A stretch of 64,000 nt of DNA from Sequoia sempervirens (Eukaryota > Streptophyta > Pinopsida > Cupressales > Cupressaceae), in contig VDFB02000003.1 in assembly GCA_007258455.2 (NCBI GenBank), forward strand, positions 39,745,986 through 39,809,985. The letters run 5' to 3'. Within the stretch, counting starts at the first letter, position 1. Each line of letters starts with the position of its first letter. The notes under the pieces were generated by a model that saw only the letters and a list, made by a program, of their open reading frames with translations, was not told the origin of the DNA and did not search any database. The translations under genes and the position numbers were made by a program. Shown one piece after another: positions 34,930-46,391 of the stretch.

Positions 34930-37647
34930 GCCTTGCATAAGAACCCCACTTTCTTCTAGATCAAAATGGGTCCCCCCTTCTCTTTTTATTTTCTTTGGCC
35001 TTTGGTTTTCTACCTTAGGTGTTTTTTCCTTTAAGTTTTGTCAGAAGCGGAAGCGGAACCAATACCGGACTTGGAAATTCCTTCTAAATTCAGGTCTTGT
35101 TCCTTCCCTGGTTCCGGTTCCGACAACCCTTTGTTGTCGTTTCTTTTTTTCTTTTTCAGAGTCGGGTCCATGTCTGGGTCCGAATGTTAAACTTCTAAGG
35201 AAGTTTCTCATTCGTGTTCTGCCCTGACCCCGACTCCGCCTTACCCTTTCTCTATTCCGTCGCTTTGGTCTTTCTTTGCCTTGCTCTTTTTTCATTTTGT
35301 TCTGGAGGGCTCAGAATTGGAACGAGAATCGAACCTTGAAACTTGAAAAGGTTTCTGGTTCGACTTCCATTCCAATCCCGATTCCACGTGTGTTCCTTTC
35401 CTTTCTTTTTTCTTCTTTTGTTTCGTCGTGGGGTTTTCCCTCCGTTTTTTCTCTTTCTTTTCCTTATCCTTTCTTTCTTTTTGGATGATGTCGGGGGGCG
35501 GACCCAAAATGGAATCCGAACCCGAGTCTTGAAAAGGTTTTTGGTTCGGGTTTGGTTCCGATCCCGGTTCCGCTTTGTCCATTTTTGTCCTGCCCCGATT
35601 CTGATCGTTTGGTCACGGGGTGTTGTTTTTCCTTCCTTTCCCCTTCCTTTTGTCTTTGTATATTGTCAAAGGTGGGATTGGGATGGAATCTGACAATGAA
35701 ACTTTGAAGAATTTTCAATATCAGATTTTGTTCTGCCCCCGCCCCCGTTGTGCTTCACCCGAGGTTTGTTTTTGTTTTGACCCTGCCGGTGTTTGCTTTC
35801 GTCCTACGTGTTTTGGTTTCTTTCATGGACACGGAGCCGGGACGGGGTATGAACTTGGAAATGTTGTTTATTTCCATGGATTGTTCCGGTCCCGACTTCG
35901 GTCCCGGTTCCAATTTTCTTTTGACCCCACCCCCGCCTGTTTTGAAGGCGAGGGATGTCATTTCTGGGTCATGTTTTGTCCCAATCCCAGTTCTGCTGGG
36001 ACTTGTCTAATTTTTGCTTCTCGGTCCCGGTCCCGATTTGGTCCTTCCTCCGCCGATTTTAAAAGGGGAAGTGTGTTCCCATTTCAATTTTGGTTCCGCC
36101 TTCGCCGGAGTTAAGTTTCTTTTTGGTAAAAGGAATGATATTAATGTATTGTTTTAATGAAGATTTTGTTTTGCAGGATCAAGTCTTGTGCATGAGGATA
36201 TTTCTTGGAGATCTCGACAAAAGGTCTTGCCGACCCGATGGGGTCTCTCCGACATGTTTTTTTTCCCTCGGTGTGACGTGTTGAGATCGCCGAAACGTCT
36301 TCCTAACTAATGTTGGTCTTGCTGATAGCAACGAACCCGCCAATGAAAGAACATATTGCTATAGCTCTTAGCGCCCGCCATAACGTCTTGCCAAATGCGG
36401 ATGTATTGCCAATAGAAAGTGGACCCCACCGGAAGAAATAGAGCTCGTCGAGAGAAAGACTTTGCTGTGTGGTCTTTCCGAATGGATGCAGTCTTGCTGA
36501 TGGTCTTTGTGAGATTGGTATGACCTCTATGGCTTGCCGAAACATCTCACCGACTGGCCCAGGCTACACTGACAACTTGCAGAAGAACAGATCTGGAGCG
36601 GGAAGAGCGCCGAAGGAAGAAGATAAAGCCGTGAAAAGAGGGGACAGCTGTGGAATCTGTTGGCAAAGGTAGACCAGCATTAATGATGATATTTTTGAGC
36701 ATTCAAGGCAGCTCCATTGGATTTCAAAAATGGAAACGGAGGCATAGAAGTAAAGGCAGTAGCTACGAAATATCTACAGATCTTTCCTCGAAATCTCTCA
36801 TTAGAATGGACAGTAGGGATTCAAATTTAATGTAGAACCAAGTTTCCTCAAAAAGATCTAGACACCGACCCTCTGACACCAAGGATATTTTGTAAACCCT
36901 AAAAAATAGGGGTCAACATTCTTCCTGAGAGGGGGTGTATATATGGCATTCTTGCCTCTTTGTAAAGGTTCCAGAACTTTTAGTGTTAGGACTTCTAGAT
37001 TAGAACTTCTAGGTTTAGAGAACTTTTAGACTGAGAACTGTTTAGAGCTAGAACTGTTAGGAGTTAGTCAGTTAGCAGAAGGAGATCGAGTTGCATATTG
37101 ATTCTCAGTAATGAGAGCTTCTCTTGTCTTCTTGGTTAGTAGTTAGATTTTAGTACAGACTGTGATGTATTTCCAAGTTCTCCTAGTGTAGTTGGAAACA
37201 ATTTGGAGCCATAGGTTTTCTATACACTGGTGATTGTGCCAGATTTGTAAATGTTGCTTACCTGTCTCACCCACAGTAGAAGCAACCAGATTCAAATCTA
37301 CTTCATATTGTGTTCCAGAACGGTATTCATCTTAAGTTAATCATTTGATTTTTAAAGCTTTCAAGGAATAAAATCTCATTTTGTGTTTTGCTTAAATAGT
37401 AATCTATAATAAGTTGTTGAAATCAACACTGTGAATGAATGCAACTATGTGTTAATCACAAGTTTACTTTGTTCTACAGTTTTAGTTTATAAATTCCTTG
37501 AAGTTAACAAGTCTAGTTAAGGTTGGATGAATTATTGTTCTTTTTTGTTTCAAAACCCTGGTCTATCTTTTTCTATTTCTTTGAAAACCCCAGTTAGAGT
37601 AGGTTTAAATTTCTGTTTAACCCAAAACAATCCAAAAGCTCAACACC
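34930..37647 (+). repeat. F1, LTR-like block with two motif arrays in the leader of element B
   Basis: Composition changes sharply near 34930. The first half (35041-36110) is a dense array of ggttccg/ggtcccg/gacccc words. The second (36190-36560) is a short array of ctcgccgaaa/cttgccgac words as in F2. From 36700 to 37040 it is alignable with F2 (attcaaggcagctc, agatct, gtaaaccct/gtaagccct, TATA). It ends plausibly at gctcaaca near 37647. A solo LTR is the simplest reading, but the left end is not defined. Confidence 0.45.
36936..36947 (+). promoter_or_regulatory. TATA box of F1
   Basis: gtgtatatatgg lies at the same relative place as gtatatatag in F2 (42577). Confidence 0.5.
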
Positions 37648-38025
37648 AGCAGGCCCCTTGAATATTACTGTTGCATTGACCATTGAGTAACATCAGCACA
37701 GTTGAGACCCAACTACCAAGACCTTGGGAGCTAAGGCATCCATATGTTGCCTTTCTCTTTCAGGAGAAACAAAATAGCAATATTCTGTTTGCATTGTTGT
37801 GGTGCCAAAATTGCCATCAACAGGTTAGATGCTTGACCCCACTGGATCCCCTCCACGACACTCACTTATATGGGGAAACGAAGCATCAGTACCCATGAAA
37901 ATCCCGTGGAATACTTTCCATTTCTACTAAAAGCCGTAAAAGTGTAGGGCGGCTTTAGAACGACCATTTTTTCACTAACAAATAGATCAAGGATTTTGGT
38001 CTTTTCTAAACAAGGGTTTTAATGT

Positions 38026-38030
38026 GGGCA
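38026..38030. repeat. Target site duplication of element E, left
   Basis: gggca is identical to 46387-46391 on the other side of the element. Confidence 0.92.
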
Positions 38031-38348
38031 TGTAGAAGTTGAAAAACCAACTTCACAGTCCCCAAGAATCACCTGCAAGCAATCACCTATCACATGCAAC
38101 AAATATTCAAAACAAAAAAGAAAGACTCAGAGCAAGTTTGTGCAAGCAAAAACCAACATAATGATTATTGAAAGTAATTGTTTTACAAATAATACAAAAT
38201 CCTTCAAAAAGGAAATGATGCACAACCCTAATCTTATCTTGAGAAAAAAGACAACTCAATAAGATAAGGATAAGAATTAACCTAGGAAATAAAATATGCC
38301 TAAGTAAGCTTATGCTAAAGTGTAATTAAATAATTAATTACACCAACA
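38031..38348 (-). repeat. Element E 3' LTR
   Basis: 318 bp, TGTAGAAGTTG...ACACCAACA, the pair of 46069-46386. Confidence 0.95.
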
Positions 38349-38355
38349 CCCCCCC
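38349..38355 (-). promoter_or_regulatory. Element E polypurine tract
   Basis: Seven C on the plus strand (GGGGGGG in the sense of the element) abut the 3' LTR. Confidence 0.75.
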
Positions 38356-38723
38356 ATAAGTGCAACTTAGGGAGAAGCAAATTATTATGCAAAGATGAGT
38401 CCTGACAACAAGGCGTGATCAGGTACTCATTTACAAATGCAATGCAAACTAAATCAAACAGGGTAAAGGAGAAAACCACATGAGAACAAAACTCCTCCCC
38501 AAAATAGAATGCAAACTAACTAAGTGATGAAAGATGGAGGACTCCATAAGACCCCCCAAGGACACCATCCATAACAAAGATACATAAATATATCCCCCCA
38601 TAAGAGAGGAAGAAAGAGACCACAGATCCCCCTCAGAATGAAGTAAATCCAAAAGAAGTGAAGAAACTACATCTCTTGAAAGAAGTGAGAGGGAAGAGGC
38701 CGAATGAAAGCAATCTCTGAAGG

Positions 38724-39899
38724 TTAAGAAGGTGTAGCCCAAGATGTCTCCACAGAATTAGGTGTGACCTCAACAAATGAAGAAGTCAAAGTAGGTGAAG
38801 AATCAATAGAAACCTCCAAAGATGGATGATCAACAAGATCTTGCTGCACTGAAACAAAAGAAGCCACATCGGTAGCCACAACAATAGCAATAGGAGGTGG
38901 AGGAGATGGAATGGAAGGCTCGAGAACAAGATCCAAAGTGAGAACACCAATGTTCAAGAAGCCAAATCTCTCCTCTGAATGATGATGCACACTAGAAGTG
39001 TGAGGAACAATTGTAGGAACAAAAGTACCATCAGTAGCAAAATCAATGAAGGAATACAACCAAGATGAGTGATACACTATCCCAGTAGCAATAACTACTC
39101 TAATCTCCAAGTCTCTGATGATAACCAAATCAAGTGTGAACTCCATATATTTCCCAGTGCCTCCATGTGTGATCTAATAAATGGAAAGAAGGTTTTTTGT
39201 CAAGTGAGGGACACACAAGACATCCTGAAAGGAGTGGTCTCCAAAACTAATAGACCCCTTCCCTGTAACACTCATGTAAGTGTTTTTTCCCATCAAAATG
39301 GGAGACATAGTGCAAGGATTAAAGGAAGTGAACATAGACTATGAAGATGCCATAGGATGAGATGCTCCTGAATCTAGAATCTATCTCCCTGATCCAATAG
39401 CTAAAGAAGCACAAAGAGCATGTCCCTTCATATCTAATGAAGTATGTAAACCAGCTATGCCTGTGTTATGCTATTCTGAAGAAGAAGAATGAGGAGAAGA
39501 AGATGATGCAAACATCCTAGAAGGAAAATCAATCTGATGTTTCTGAAGATGTTTCAGCTCATCAATGTCCTTCTTGTAACAAGTATGTTCTGCATGTCCT
39601 TCCCTCTTACAATATTCACATGGAATCTTCTCCTTCCTAAATGATTTCCCCTTAGAAGAGGAGGATGAATTTGAGGACTCCTTTTGCTGCTCATAAGGTT
39701 TGGAATCCTTTTGTTTCTATTTCTTTCCTTTTCCTCTAGAAGCCTTTTGATCTTTGGGCTCCTGTGATGCAATAAGTGCCTGTGATGAGGAAGAAGTTTT
39801 CACCGTGTCCATGCTAGCTAACTTAGCTTGCTCTTGAGTGAGAGATGAAGCAAAGTCATCAAGAGATGGCATAGTGAATGTCTTACCAAGTGCATCCAT
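38724..39899 (-). pseudogene. Element E gag C-terminus, zinc knuckle, protease and fused linker
   Basis: In order from 39899: MDALGKTFTMPSLDDFASSL and TQEQAKLASMD (end of the gag domain), a Ser/Lys-rich stretch, the CCHC knuckle CEYCKREGHAEHTC near 39600, protease ILDSGASHPM near 39390 with VPHLTKNLLSIY, then MEFTLDLVIIRDLEIRVVIA (39146). After SVHHHSEERFGFLNIG the sequence passes directly into SIPSPPPPIAIVVATDVASF, which resembles the integrase-RT linker of copia. The integrase core has been deleted. Stops fall before ILDSGAS, after MASS, and at a few other points. Confidence 0.82.
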
Positions 39900-40149
39900 A
39901 GTGGTTGTTTCCTAATTTTCACCTACGGGCTTAATCAGGCAAGATAAATTATGTTTCAGGTGTTCTCAAAGGAAAAATGGGACGCTTGCATCAAGGGTTA
40001 GGTCCTTATCTGGTGCTACCTCATAGGGAAGTCTATTGGAAAACCTCGCCTCATTCAGATTTGGCATAAAATCCATCAAAGAAGAAAGTCGGCAAGACCC
40101 CCTGTTGTCTTGTTGACTAGTAGTACATTCTATGTGGTTGAAGATACCA

Positions 40150-42060
40150 GTCACCAAGAAATTTGGGTCACCATGAGTCTTTATGTATCTCTCCGCTTGG
40201 GATTTCTTGCCGACAGTAGCTCACAGAGTTGGCGCCAGGGGAAATGGTTTGCTTTCGGCATGAAGTCTTGGTGACTAATGAAGGGTCTCGTTGAAGGATT
40301 TTTCTTTCGACATAAGGTCTCATCGACCAAGAGGGGGTTTCCCCAAAATGAAGTGAGCTTGGGAAAAATGCAGGAGTTTGCTATGAAGTGCCGGCGACCG
40401 TGGTGGTCTCGCCGAAACTCCTGGCATCGGGGAGATGTCTTGGCGACCGAATGATGTCTCACCGAAACGGAGTGCCTTCAGCGTAGGATGGTGATCTTAG
40501 GGAGATGTCCTGCTGGCAAACATAGGTCTCGATGAAACAAACAAGCCTGGTGAAAGGTCTGGCTGACAGGTCAAGGTCTCATCAACAGTATGGGGCCTTT
40601 GTTGTAAGGTCTCACTGTCGGGGTGAGGTCTCACCAAATTGAAGCAGTCTCAGCGAAGGAAACAAGCTCAGAGAAATCTCTTGCCAACTCGATGGTGTCT
40701 GGACAATAATTGGAACTCTCAGCATAATGTTTTGGGCTCGCCGTAATGTCTCGCCGAAAGTAGGTGGTCTCATTGAGAGAGTCTACCTTCAGCGTAATCT
40801 CTTGCTGACACGTGGAGTCTTGCCGAGAGATTTAAGTTTGCCATGATGTCTGGCTGATCAAGTGAAGTCTTCCCGACTGATATGAGCCCTCACCAAAACA
40901 AGGTGCCTTCAGCATGAAGTCTTGCTGACATAGCGATATCTCCCCGACAAGAAAGGAGGTCTTGGCAAGAAAGGGAGTTCGGAAAAAGGTCTTACCGACT
41001 AAAGGTGGTCTTGCCAAGATGAAAGGCGCTCGGTGAAAGGTCTTGCCGATCCGTGGGAGTCTCATCGAAAGGAATGATCGGAGCTCGGGGAGAGTGAAAT
41101 GCACTCGATGAAAGGTTTCATCGAAAGCCGAAGGTTTTTCCGAATGTGGAGGAGCTCGAGAAGATGTTTCTTACTGAAATGAAGAGAGCTTGGCGAAAGG
41201 AGGTGCTATCGAAAAGATGTCTCGCTGATGGTTGTTAGTCACGCCGACATGTTTTGTGCCTTTGGTGTAATGTAAAGAGCTTGACATGATATCTCGGCAA
41301 ATGAGGGTAGTCTCGCCAAGAGATATTTCCTTCCGCATGAGGTCTGGCTGAATGACGAAGGTCTTGCCGACAGGGGGTTGCCTTTGGTATAATATTTTGA
41401 GGTTGGGGAGAAGTCTCCCTGACCCGATATGCCTCGCCAACCATTGTGAATAGGAAGGTAGGCTCCCGCCGAAACAAGATGGCTTCGACAAGATGTCTCT
41501 CCGAAAGATGAAGGTCTCACCAAAGGTAGAAGCTTGGTAAGAGGTCTCATCGACCAAGCGATGTCTCCCCGAAATGAAGTATGCTCTTTGCAAAAGAAAG
41601 GTGTTCACCCGATATGTCTCACTGACTCGATGGGGTCTTGCCGAAAGAAAGTTAGCTCAGGGAAGAGGAAAGTAGAGTCGCCATGATGTCTCGACGAAGG
41701 TATGAGATCCTACCGACCAATGAAGGGTCTCAGTATAGTGTTTTTCCTTCGGTAAGAGGTCTCACTGACACATGGGTGTCTTGCCGATGAAGGAGCACAA
41801 CGGTATAATGATGAGGGCTCACCGTGAGGTCTTCCCAAATGCAAAAGGTCTTGCTGAATGTGAGTGACCGCCACTATGAATGTCGATATGACTTTTGGGC
41901 TCGCTATGAACTCTTGTCGATGATTCTGAACTATACCGATAAACCGCTGAAGGGCATAATCGCATCAGGGAGACACGATTAGTGTCTTGCCGACATGCGA
42001 TCCTAATGGAGGACCTTTGACCACCCGGAGAAGCTTGCATGGAATCTGTTCGACCAATCG
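40150..42060 (+). repeat. Irregular array of GGTCTCGCCGAAA / GTCTTGCCGAC motifs
   Basis: Dozens of variants of two related 11-13-base motifs (ggtctcgccgaaa and gtcttgccgac) alternate roughly every 25-45 bases, with variable spacers often rich in gct/cgg words. The array is GC-richer than its surroundings. It is not a clean tandem repeat and no frame is open through it. Confidence 0.8.
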
Positions 42061-42574
42061 GGGGAAGCTGAAGGCGAACCATTGACAATTTGACTGATTG
42101 ACCACCCCGATAAAGAAGATTAATGAAACATAAACAATATGAATTTTCTCTATGAATAAAGTGATGGATTAGTTCAATATATAGGTGGTGGCTTCTGTAA
42201 AAATCTAGGAGGAGACCGAAGACTGTTTCCAACAAAGGTCAAATTGCGAAAGGATCTGGAGCAAGAAGAAAGCTAGCAGAAAGGAGAAAGCCTCAAGTCT
42301 GTGACACTTGGGATCACTGCTGGTAGAAGAGTTGATCTACATTTATGGTAACACTCAGAAGCATTCAAGGCAGCTCAACAAGGAGATTCGAAGATGGAGA
42401 CGAGGACCAAAAGTAAATGCTGCAAAAGATCTTAAGGATTTCCCTGAGGGCAATCTGTCACCAAGATGGACACGAGGATGCAATTGGCTACAGAATTAAT
42501 TTCATTTAAAGATCTAAGGGCAGATCTTTATGAACGAATTTTTTTTGTAAGCCCTAGGGGCCGACACATTTTAG

Positions 42575-42586
42575 TATATATAGTAT
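42575..42586 (+). promoter_or_regulatory. TATA box of F2
   Basis: agtatatatagt follows gtaagccctaggggccgac, matching the arrangement in F1. Confidence 0.5.
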
Positions 42587-43173
42587 TTTTACCTTAGTGT
42601 AAAGGAGTTCTCCTGATGCTTTTCGAATGTTTGTGACTTTTGCAGTCCTCTCTCAGATTAGCAAAATTTTGTAACTCATTTTGGAGCATGATATATAAAG
42701 TTTTCCTTGGTAACTATTGATGTTCAAATTTCCATCTTGTTCTTGCAAAGTGTTGTGCATTTCAGGTTCATAATCAAGTTATTTTGTGAATTTATTTTAT
42801 TCCTTCATGACTTTATCCCTCATATTCATGCCTTCCTTTGCAAAAGTATCATTATACAAATCATAAACTGTGTTTACATAATCACATATGGATTCTAGTA
42901 TGTGAAAATTATTTTCCTCTCTGGAAAAAGTGTGTGAATCAAACCTGTTGTGACATATTAATGCATAGCTTATACAGATTTGATGTGTAATCTTATATTC
43001 ATCATTAGTATTCAAGTGTAATAAAAGTATCTCATTGTTCTTATCAGTTTAGTGTATCACCATAGGGTTTAGTTTTATTTTTATGCACTCCTCCCTTTCC
43101 CTTTACAGAATCAGTAGTTTAGGTGACACCAAAGGAAGTCAGCCTTCTCTGGAGGTTGATATCTATTTACAAG

Positions 43174-44468
43174 TGTAGACATCTAATTTGACCACTTTCA
43201 TATGATCAAAGACGTCTCCTTATTCATCCAATTGCTTATCCCCTCTGTTAATATTAATTAAATCATTTGTTTAATTAATACCTTGCATCTTACATAGGGT
43301 TCATAAAGTATTTAGTTAATAAATACTTTACCCCTCTTCCTCCCCTAAATTAAATACACCATTTTGTTTAATTTAGTCATATTCCCTTTTTGGAATTAAA
43401 ATTCATTTTTTAATTCCTCTTTTCTCTCTCATTGTCACATCTTCCAACTTTTGCAAGTTGGTATCTAATCCATCTTAACTTCTTCATCTTCCTCTAATTA
43501 ACTATGGTTAACATATGCACTCCCCTAATCATCATTAGGGTCACATCCTCCATAATCTCCCACTTGCTTCTAATAAGTCATTAGTCCATCTAACTAAGTA
43601 CTTGCACAACCTTAATCATTTGGTTAGTCTAATCTAATCCCCTTCCCATTTATGGCATGTGTCCTTAAGTCAACCTTATTAAAGGCTTTCTCCTTTTGGG
43701 CAAGGCAGTCCACTTACCCATGTGAATTTTTAATTCACTTTTAATCCCCCAAGGCACTCAAAAGGAATTTTTAATTCCTTCACTCCTTCCCACATGTCCT
43801 CTCTTTATTCTTTATTCTTTCCCATCTCCCCATGAGAATATTTGAGGAATTTTTAATTTCTCACATGTCCTCTCACCCACATGGGGACAAGGACCTCATT
43901 TATGAGGAGATCTTGTCCAATCCCAAGGTACTTTGTACCCCCCTCCATGTCATGTACTTCTCTTACACCTCATGTCCACCTCATCTTTCTTAAGCCTCTC
44001 CCCATGCCACATGTCAAGATGTGAGGGCTTGTGAGTTCTCAACTCACCTTAGCCCTACATCTTGATATTTGGTGGCTCAATCTTGGCCATCCATCTCTTC
44101 TAGGAATTCTCAAAATTCCTATAAATACCCCCTCTTTTCTCTCATTTTGGGGGAGATCATTTTTCTAGCCAAACTCTTGCAATTTTATTTCTCAATCTAC
44201 ACTTAGCCATTTTCATGTTTTTATCCATTTCCATCCATCTTCACATCATCATCTAGTTTGCACAACTTGCCATCCAAGGAGCATACACACCAAAGATCGA
44301 AGGGCCAACCAAAGGATCGATTTGACACAAGGTATAAAGTTCCATTTGTTGTGTTTATCTTGTGTTGATTCCAACTTAGGCTAATCTTGAGGTGTAGGTT
44401 GTTTTGGTGTTTATTTGCACTCTTTAGTTTGCTGCTCGTTTTCTAACACATATATTCGACCTATCACA
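43174..44468 (+). repeat. Solo LTR D2, innermost layer of the nest
   Basis: 1295 bp with TGTAGACAT...CCTATCACA termini, homologous to D1 and flanked by a perfect acaag duplication (43169-43173 and 44469-44473). A shared TATA box (CTATAAATAC, 44119-44128) sets the plus orientation. No internal retrotransposon sequence is attached. Confidence 0.95.
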
Positions 44469-44557
44469 ACAAGAAACCCACATCTTTAGAGGTCTTCCCA
44501 TGTTACACTGAGGTGTTGAACATCATGTTGAACGAGGTGCAATTTTAGGTGATAACA

Positions 44558-44988
44558 GTAGCATAAAAGGTAGATACAAAAACTAAATAATTTGGTCCAA
44601 GCTTAGAAAGAATGGACAATACCAACTGAGAGTCTTCTTTCTAAACACCACACTATGACAACTGCAATCTAAGAGGCTTGAGTTTGGTGAAAAAATCCTG
44701 GATGCTGTCAAAATCCCTAGGATTTAATCCAATAAGCTCATTCTCTAACTGAAACCCTCTCATAGTATCCTGGTTCCCAAACAAAGACTCCAAAGTAGTC
44801 CATATCTCATTTGGTGTAGTGCAAGACTCAATGTGAAAATGAAGGTCAGACGAAAGAGACAGACATAATGTACCATAAGTTTCATCACATCTATTAAACC
44901 ACTTTCTCTTTTTAGTAGCACCTGTAGGTTCAATTTTTGTACCCATGGTTACCCTATACAACCCTTTGTGTTTCAAGTGAATATCCAT
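44558..44988 (-). pseudogene. Element E gag N-terminal half (UBN2 type)
   Basis: Copia gag of UBN2 type: MDIHLKHKGLYRVTMGTKIE at 44988, WFNRCDETYGTLCLSLSSDL, PNEIWTTLESLFGNQDTMRG, FQLENELIGLNPRDFDSIQD and FFTKLKPLRLQLS. After a stop and a shift it continues KEDSQLVLSILSKLGPNY and VFVSTFYAT, where F2 begins. Confidence 0.88.
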
Positions 44989-45519
44989 TTGTTTTTTCCA
45001 ACCAAAATATTTGAATGGAGTAAGGGGTGCAATTTTATGTAAATACAGGACAGAAAAATAGCAGTATATACTCTCAAATAAAAAAATAATGCTCGTGGAT
45101 CTAAAAAAAACTCTTGATTTGCACGCTTCTCAAGAAATAACCCAAAAACAAAAGGCTGAGTTCTGATAAAAAAATAAGATACCTAGAGAAAATTCTGAAA
45201 AAATCAGGTTTGATATTTGAGAAGAGGTCAGAAGCAGCTTTTCGACGCCTATTTGTTTTCAAAAAACCGATAAACGAGGCAAAAAATATGCTCTTCGGAG
45301 TGAAAACAACAACTTTGACTTCATAGGCAGAAAAAGGAATAAAAATAAAAAATAAAAAAATAAAACCTACACCGTTGGATAGTGCCCAAAACCATCTTTC
45401 CAATGCCTATTTGTTTGCGAAAAACGGAGTTGAAACACCCAAGATATACCCGATTTCGTAAAAGTGCTCCAATATGCTCAATATGGCCTCTAGAGCCCTC
45501 AGGGGCTAAAAAAGGAAGC

Positions 45520-45720
45520 CCCTAGTCTAGTGAGCGACTAGGGGGTTGGGGGAGTGGTGCTCGGGTGGTAGGTTGGCGGCGCGCTGGTGGTGGGTGGCGC
45601 ACGGGAGGTGCCTCAGCGGAGCTGCAGGCTGACGGCGGGGGGAGGCCGCTCGGCTACTGGTGGTCCTCCGATGGCCACCAGGTGGCTTGAGGGTGGTGGA
45701 GCTCTTTTATACAGGCGGTG
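45520..45720. repeat. GC-rich island in the leader of element E
   Basis: About 200 bp of ggtggc/ggcggc-rich sequence in an otherwise AT-rich leader between the primer site and gag of E. No stop-free frame is convincing. It may be a structured RNA leader. Confidence 0.6.
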
Positions 45721-46056
45721 CCCAAATATTTTGATATTTTTGATTTTTTTAAAAAAAATTTGCATGTTTTTCAAAAAAAATTCCTCGATCTGTGTGTTGG
45801 GGAGGCCGTACGACCTCTCTGGCTAATTTTTTTTTGCCTTTTTTTCAACTTTCACCTAAATCAATGAAACAAAAGGAATTTTTGGGGTTTTTGGATGCTA
45901 TGATCATGATGGGGATGTTCGTTTGGCCCAAAAATGCACAGAAAATTAGGCTACCCCTAGATCTAACAAAAATCAACCTGGCTTGAAACCCTTGCAAATA
46001 AAAAGACACTGTGAGAGAATATCTTCAAATCATGAACATGCAGCAATAGGTCTAGA

Positions 46057-46068
46057 GCTCTGATACCA
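46057..46068 (-). promoter_or_regulatory. Element E primer-binding site (tRNA-iMet)
   Basis: TGGTATCAGAGC on the minus strand, the canonical plant copia site, directly abuts the 5' LTR. Confidence 0.93.
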
Positions 46069-46386
46069 TGTAGAAGTTGAAAAACCAAGTTCATAGTCCC
46101 CAAGAATCACCTGCAAGAAATCACCTATCCCATGCAACATATATTCAGAACAAAAAAGAAAGACTCAGAGCAAGTTTGTGCAAGCAAAAACCAACATAAT
46201 GATTATTGAAAGTAATTGTTTTACAAATAATACAAAAGCCTTCAAAAAGGAAATGATGCACAACCCTAATCTTATCTTGAGCAAAAAGACAACTCAATAA
46301 GATAAGGATAAGAATTAACCTAGGAAATAAAATATGCCTAAGTAAGCTTATGCTAAAGTGTAATTAAATAATTAATTACACCAACA
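46069..46386 (-). repeat. Element E 5' LTR
   Basis: 318 bp, the same length as the 3' LTR. It is followed by the right copy of the gggca target duplication. Confidence 0.95.
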
Positions 46387-46391
46387 GGGCA

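Larger units (their letters stand above)
39902..44557 (+). repeat. F2, LTR-like block inserted in the gag of element E
   Basis: The gag reading of E is interrupted between YAT (44558 side) and MDALG (39899 side), and joins without loss if this block is removed. The block starts TGGTTGTTTCC and ends GATAACA. It holds a 1.9-kb motif array, an F1-like segment (42350-42640) and a TATA box, as in the U3-R of an LTR. The exact ends are uncertain: TG/CA ends give no perfect target duplication, and the termini also show a weak inverted similarity (cctaattttcacct / cctaaaattgcacct). It contains D2. Confidence 0.6.
38031..46386 (-). mobile_element. Ty1/copia element E, internally deleted and non-autonomous
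   Basis: Two 318-bp LTRs, a perfect gggca target duplication, a tRNA-iMet primer site next to the right LTR and a G-run next to the left LTR (minus sense) define the ends. The two LTRs differ at about eight positions by eye. The coding part has gag, zinc knuckle, protease and the beginning of GAG-pre-integrase, then jumps to the Pro-rich linker that normally lies between integrase and RT. No integrase core, RT or RNase H is present. F2 and D2 are inserted in its gag. Without them it is about 3.7 kb. Confidence 0.93.

Noticed and set aside
35041..36110. Arg/Phe/Pro-rich plus-strand frames as a gene
   Set aside because: They arise from the ggttccg motif array, with overlapping frames on both strands and no family signature.
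40150..42060. Minus-strand Ser/Gly/Glu/Thr-rich frames in the F2 array as a repeat protein
   Set aside because: Frames are short, change register between units and contain stops. The repeat is a DNA motif array.
24597..44468. D1 and D2 as the two LTRs of one 20-kb element
   Set aside because: Each has its own flanking duplication (ggttt/agttt and acaag), and the host frames rejoin across each one separately, so they are independent solo LTRs.
39902..44557. F2 as a DNA transposon with terminal inverted repeats
   Set aside because: The end similarity (about 14 bases, imperfect) is weak, while the TATA box and homology to F1 fit an LTR better. It stays open.
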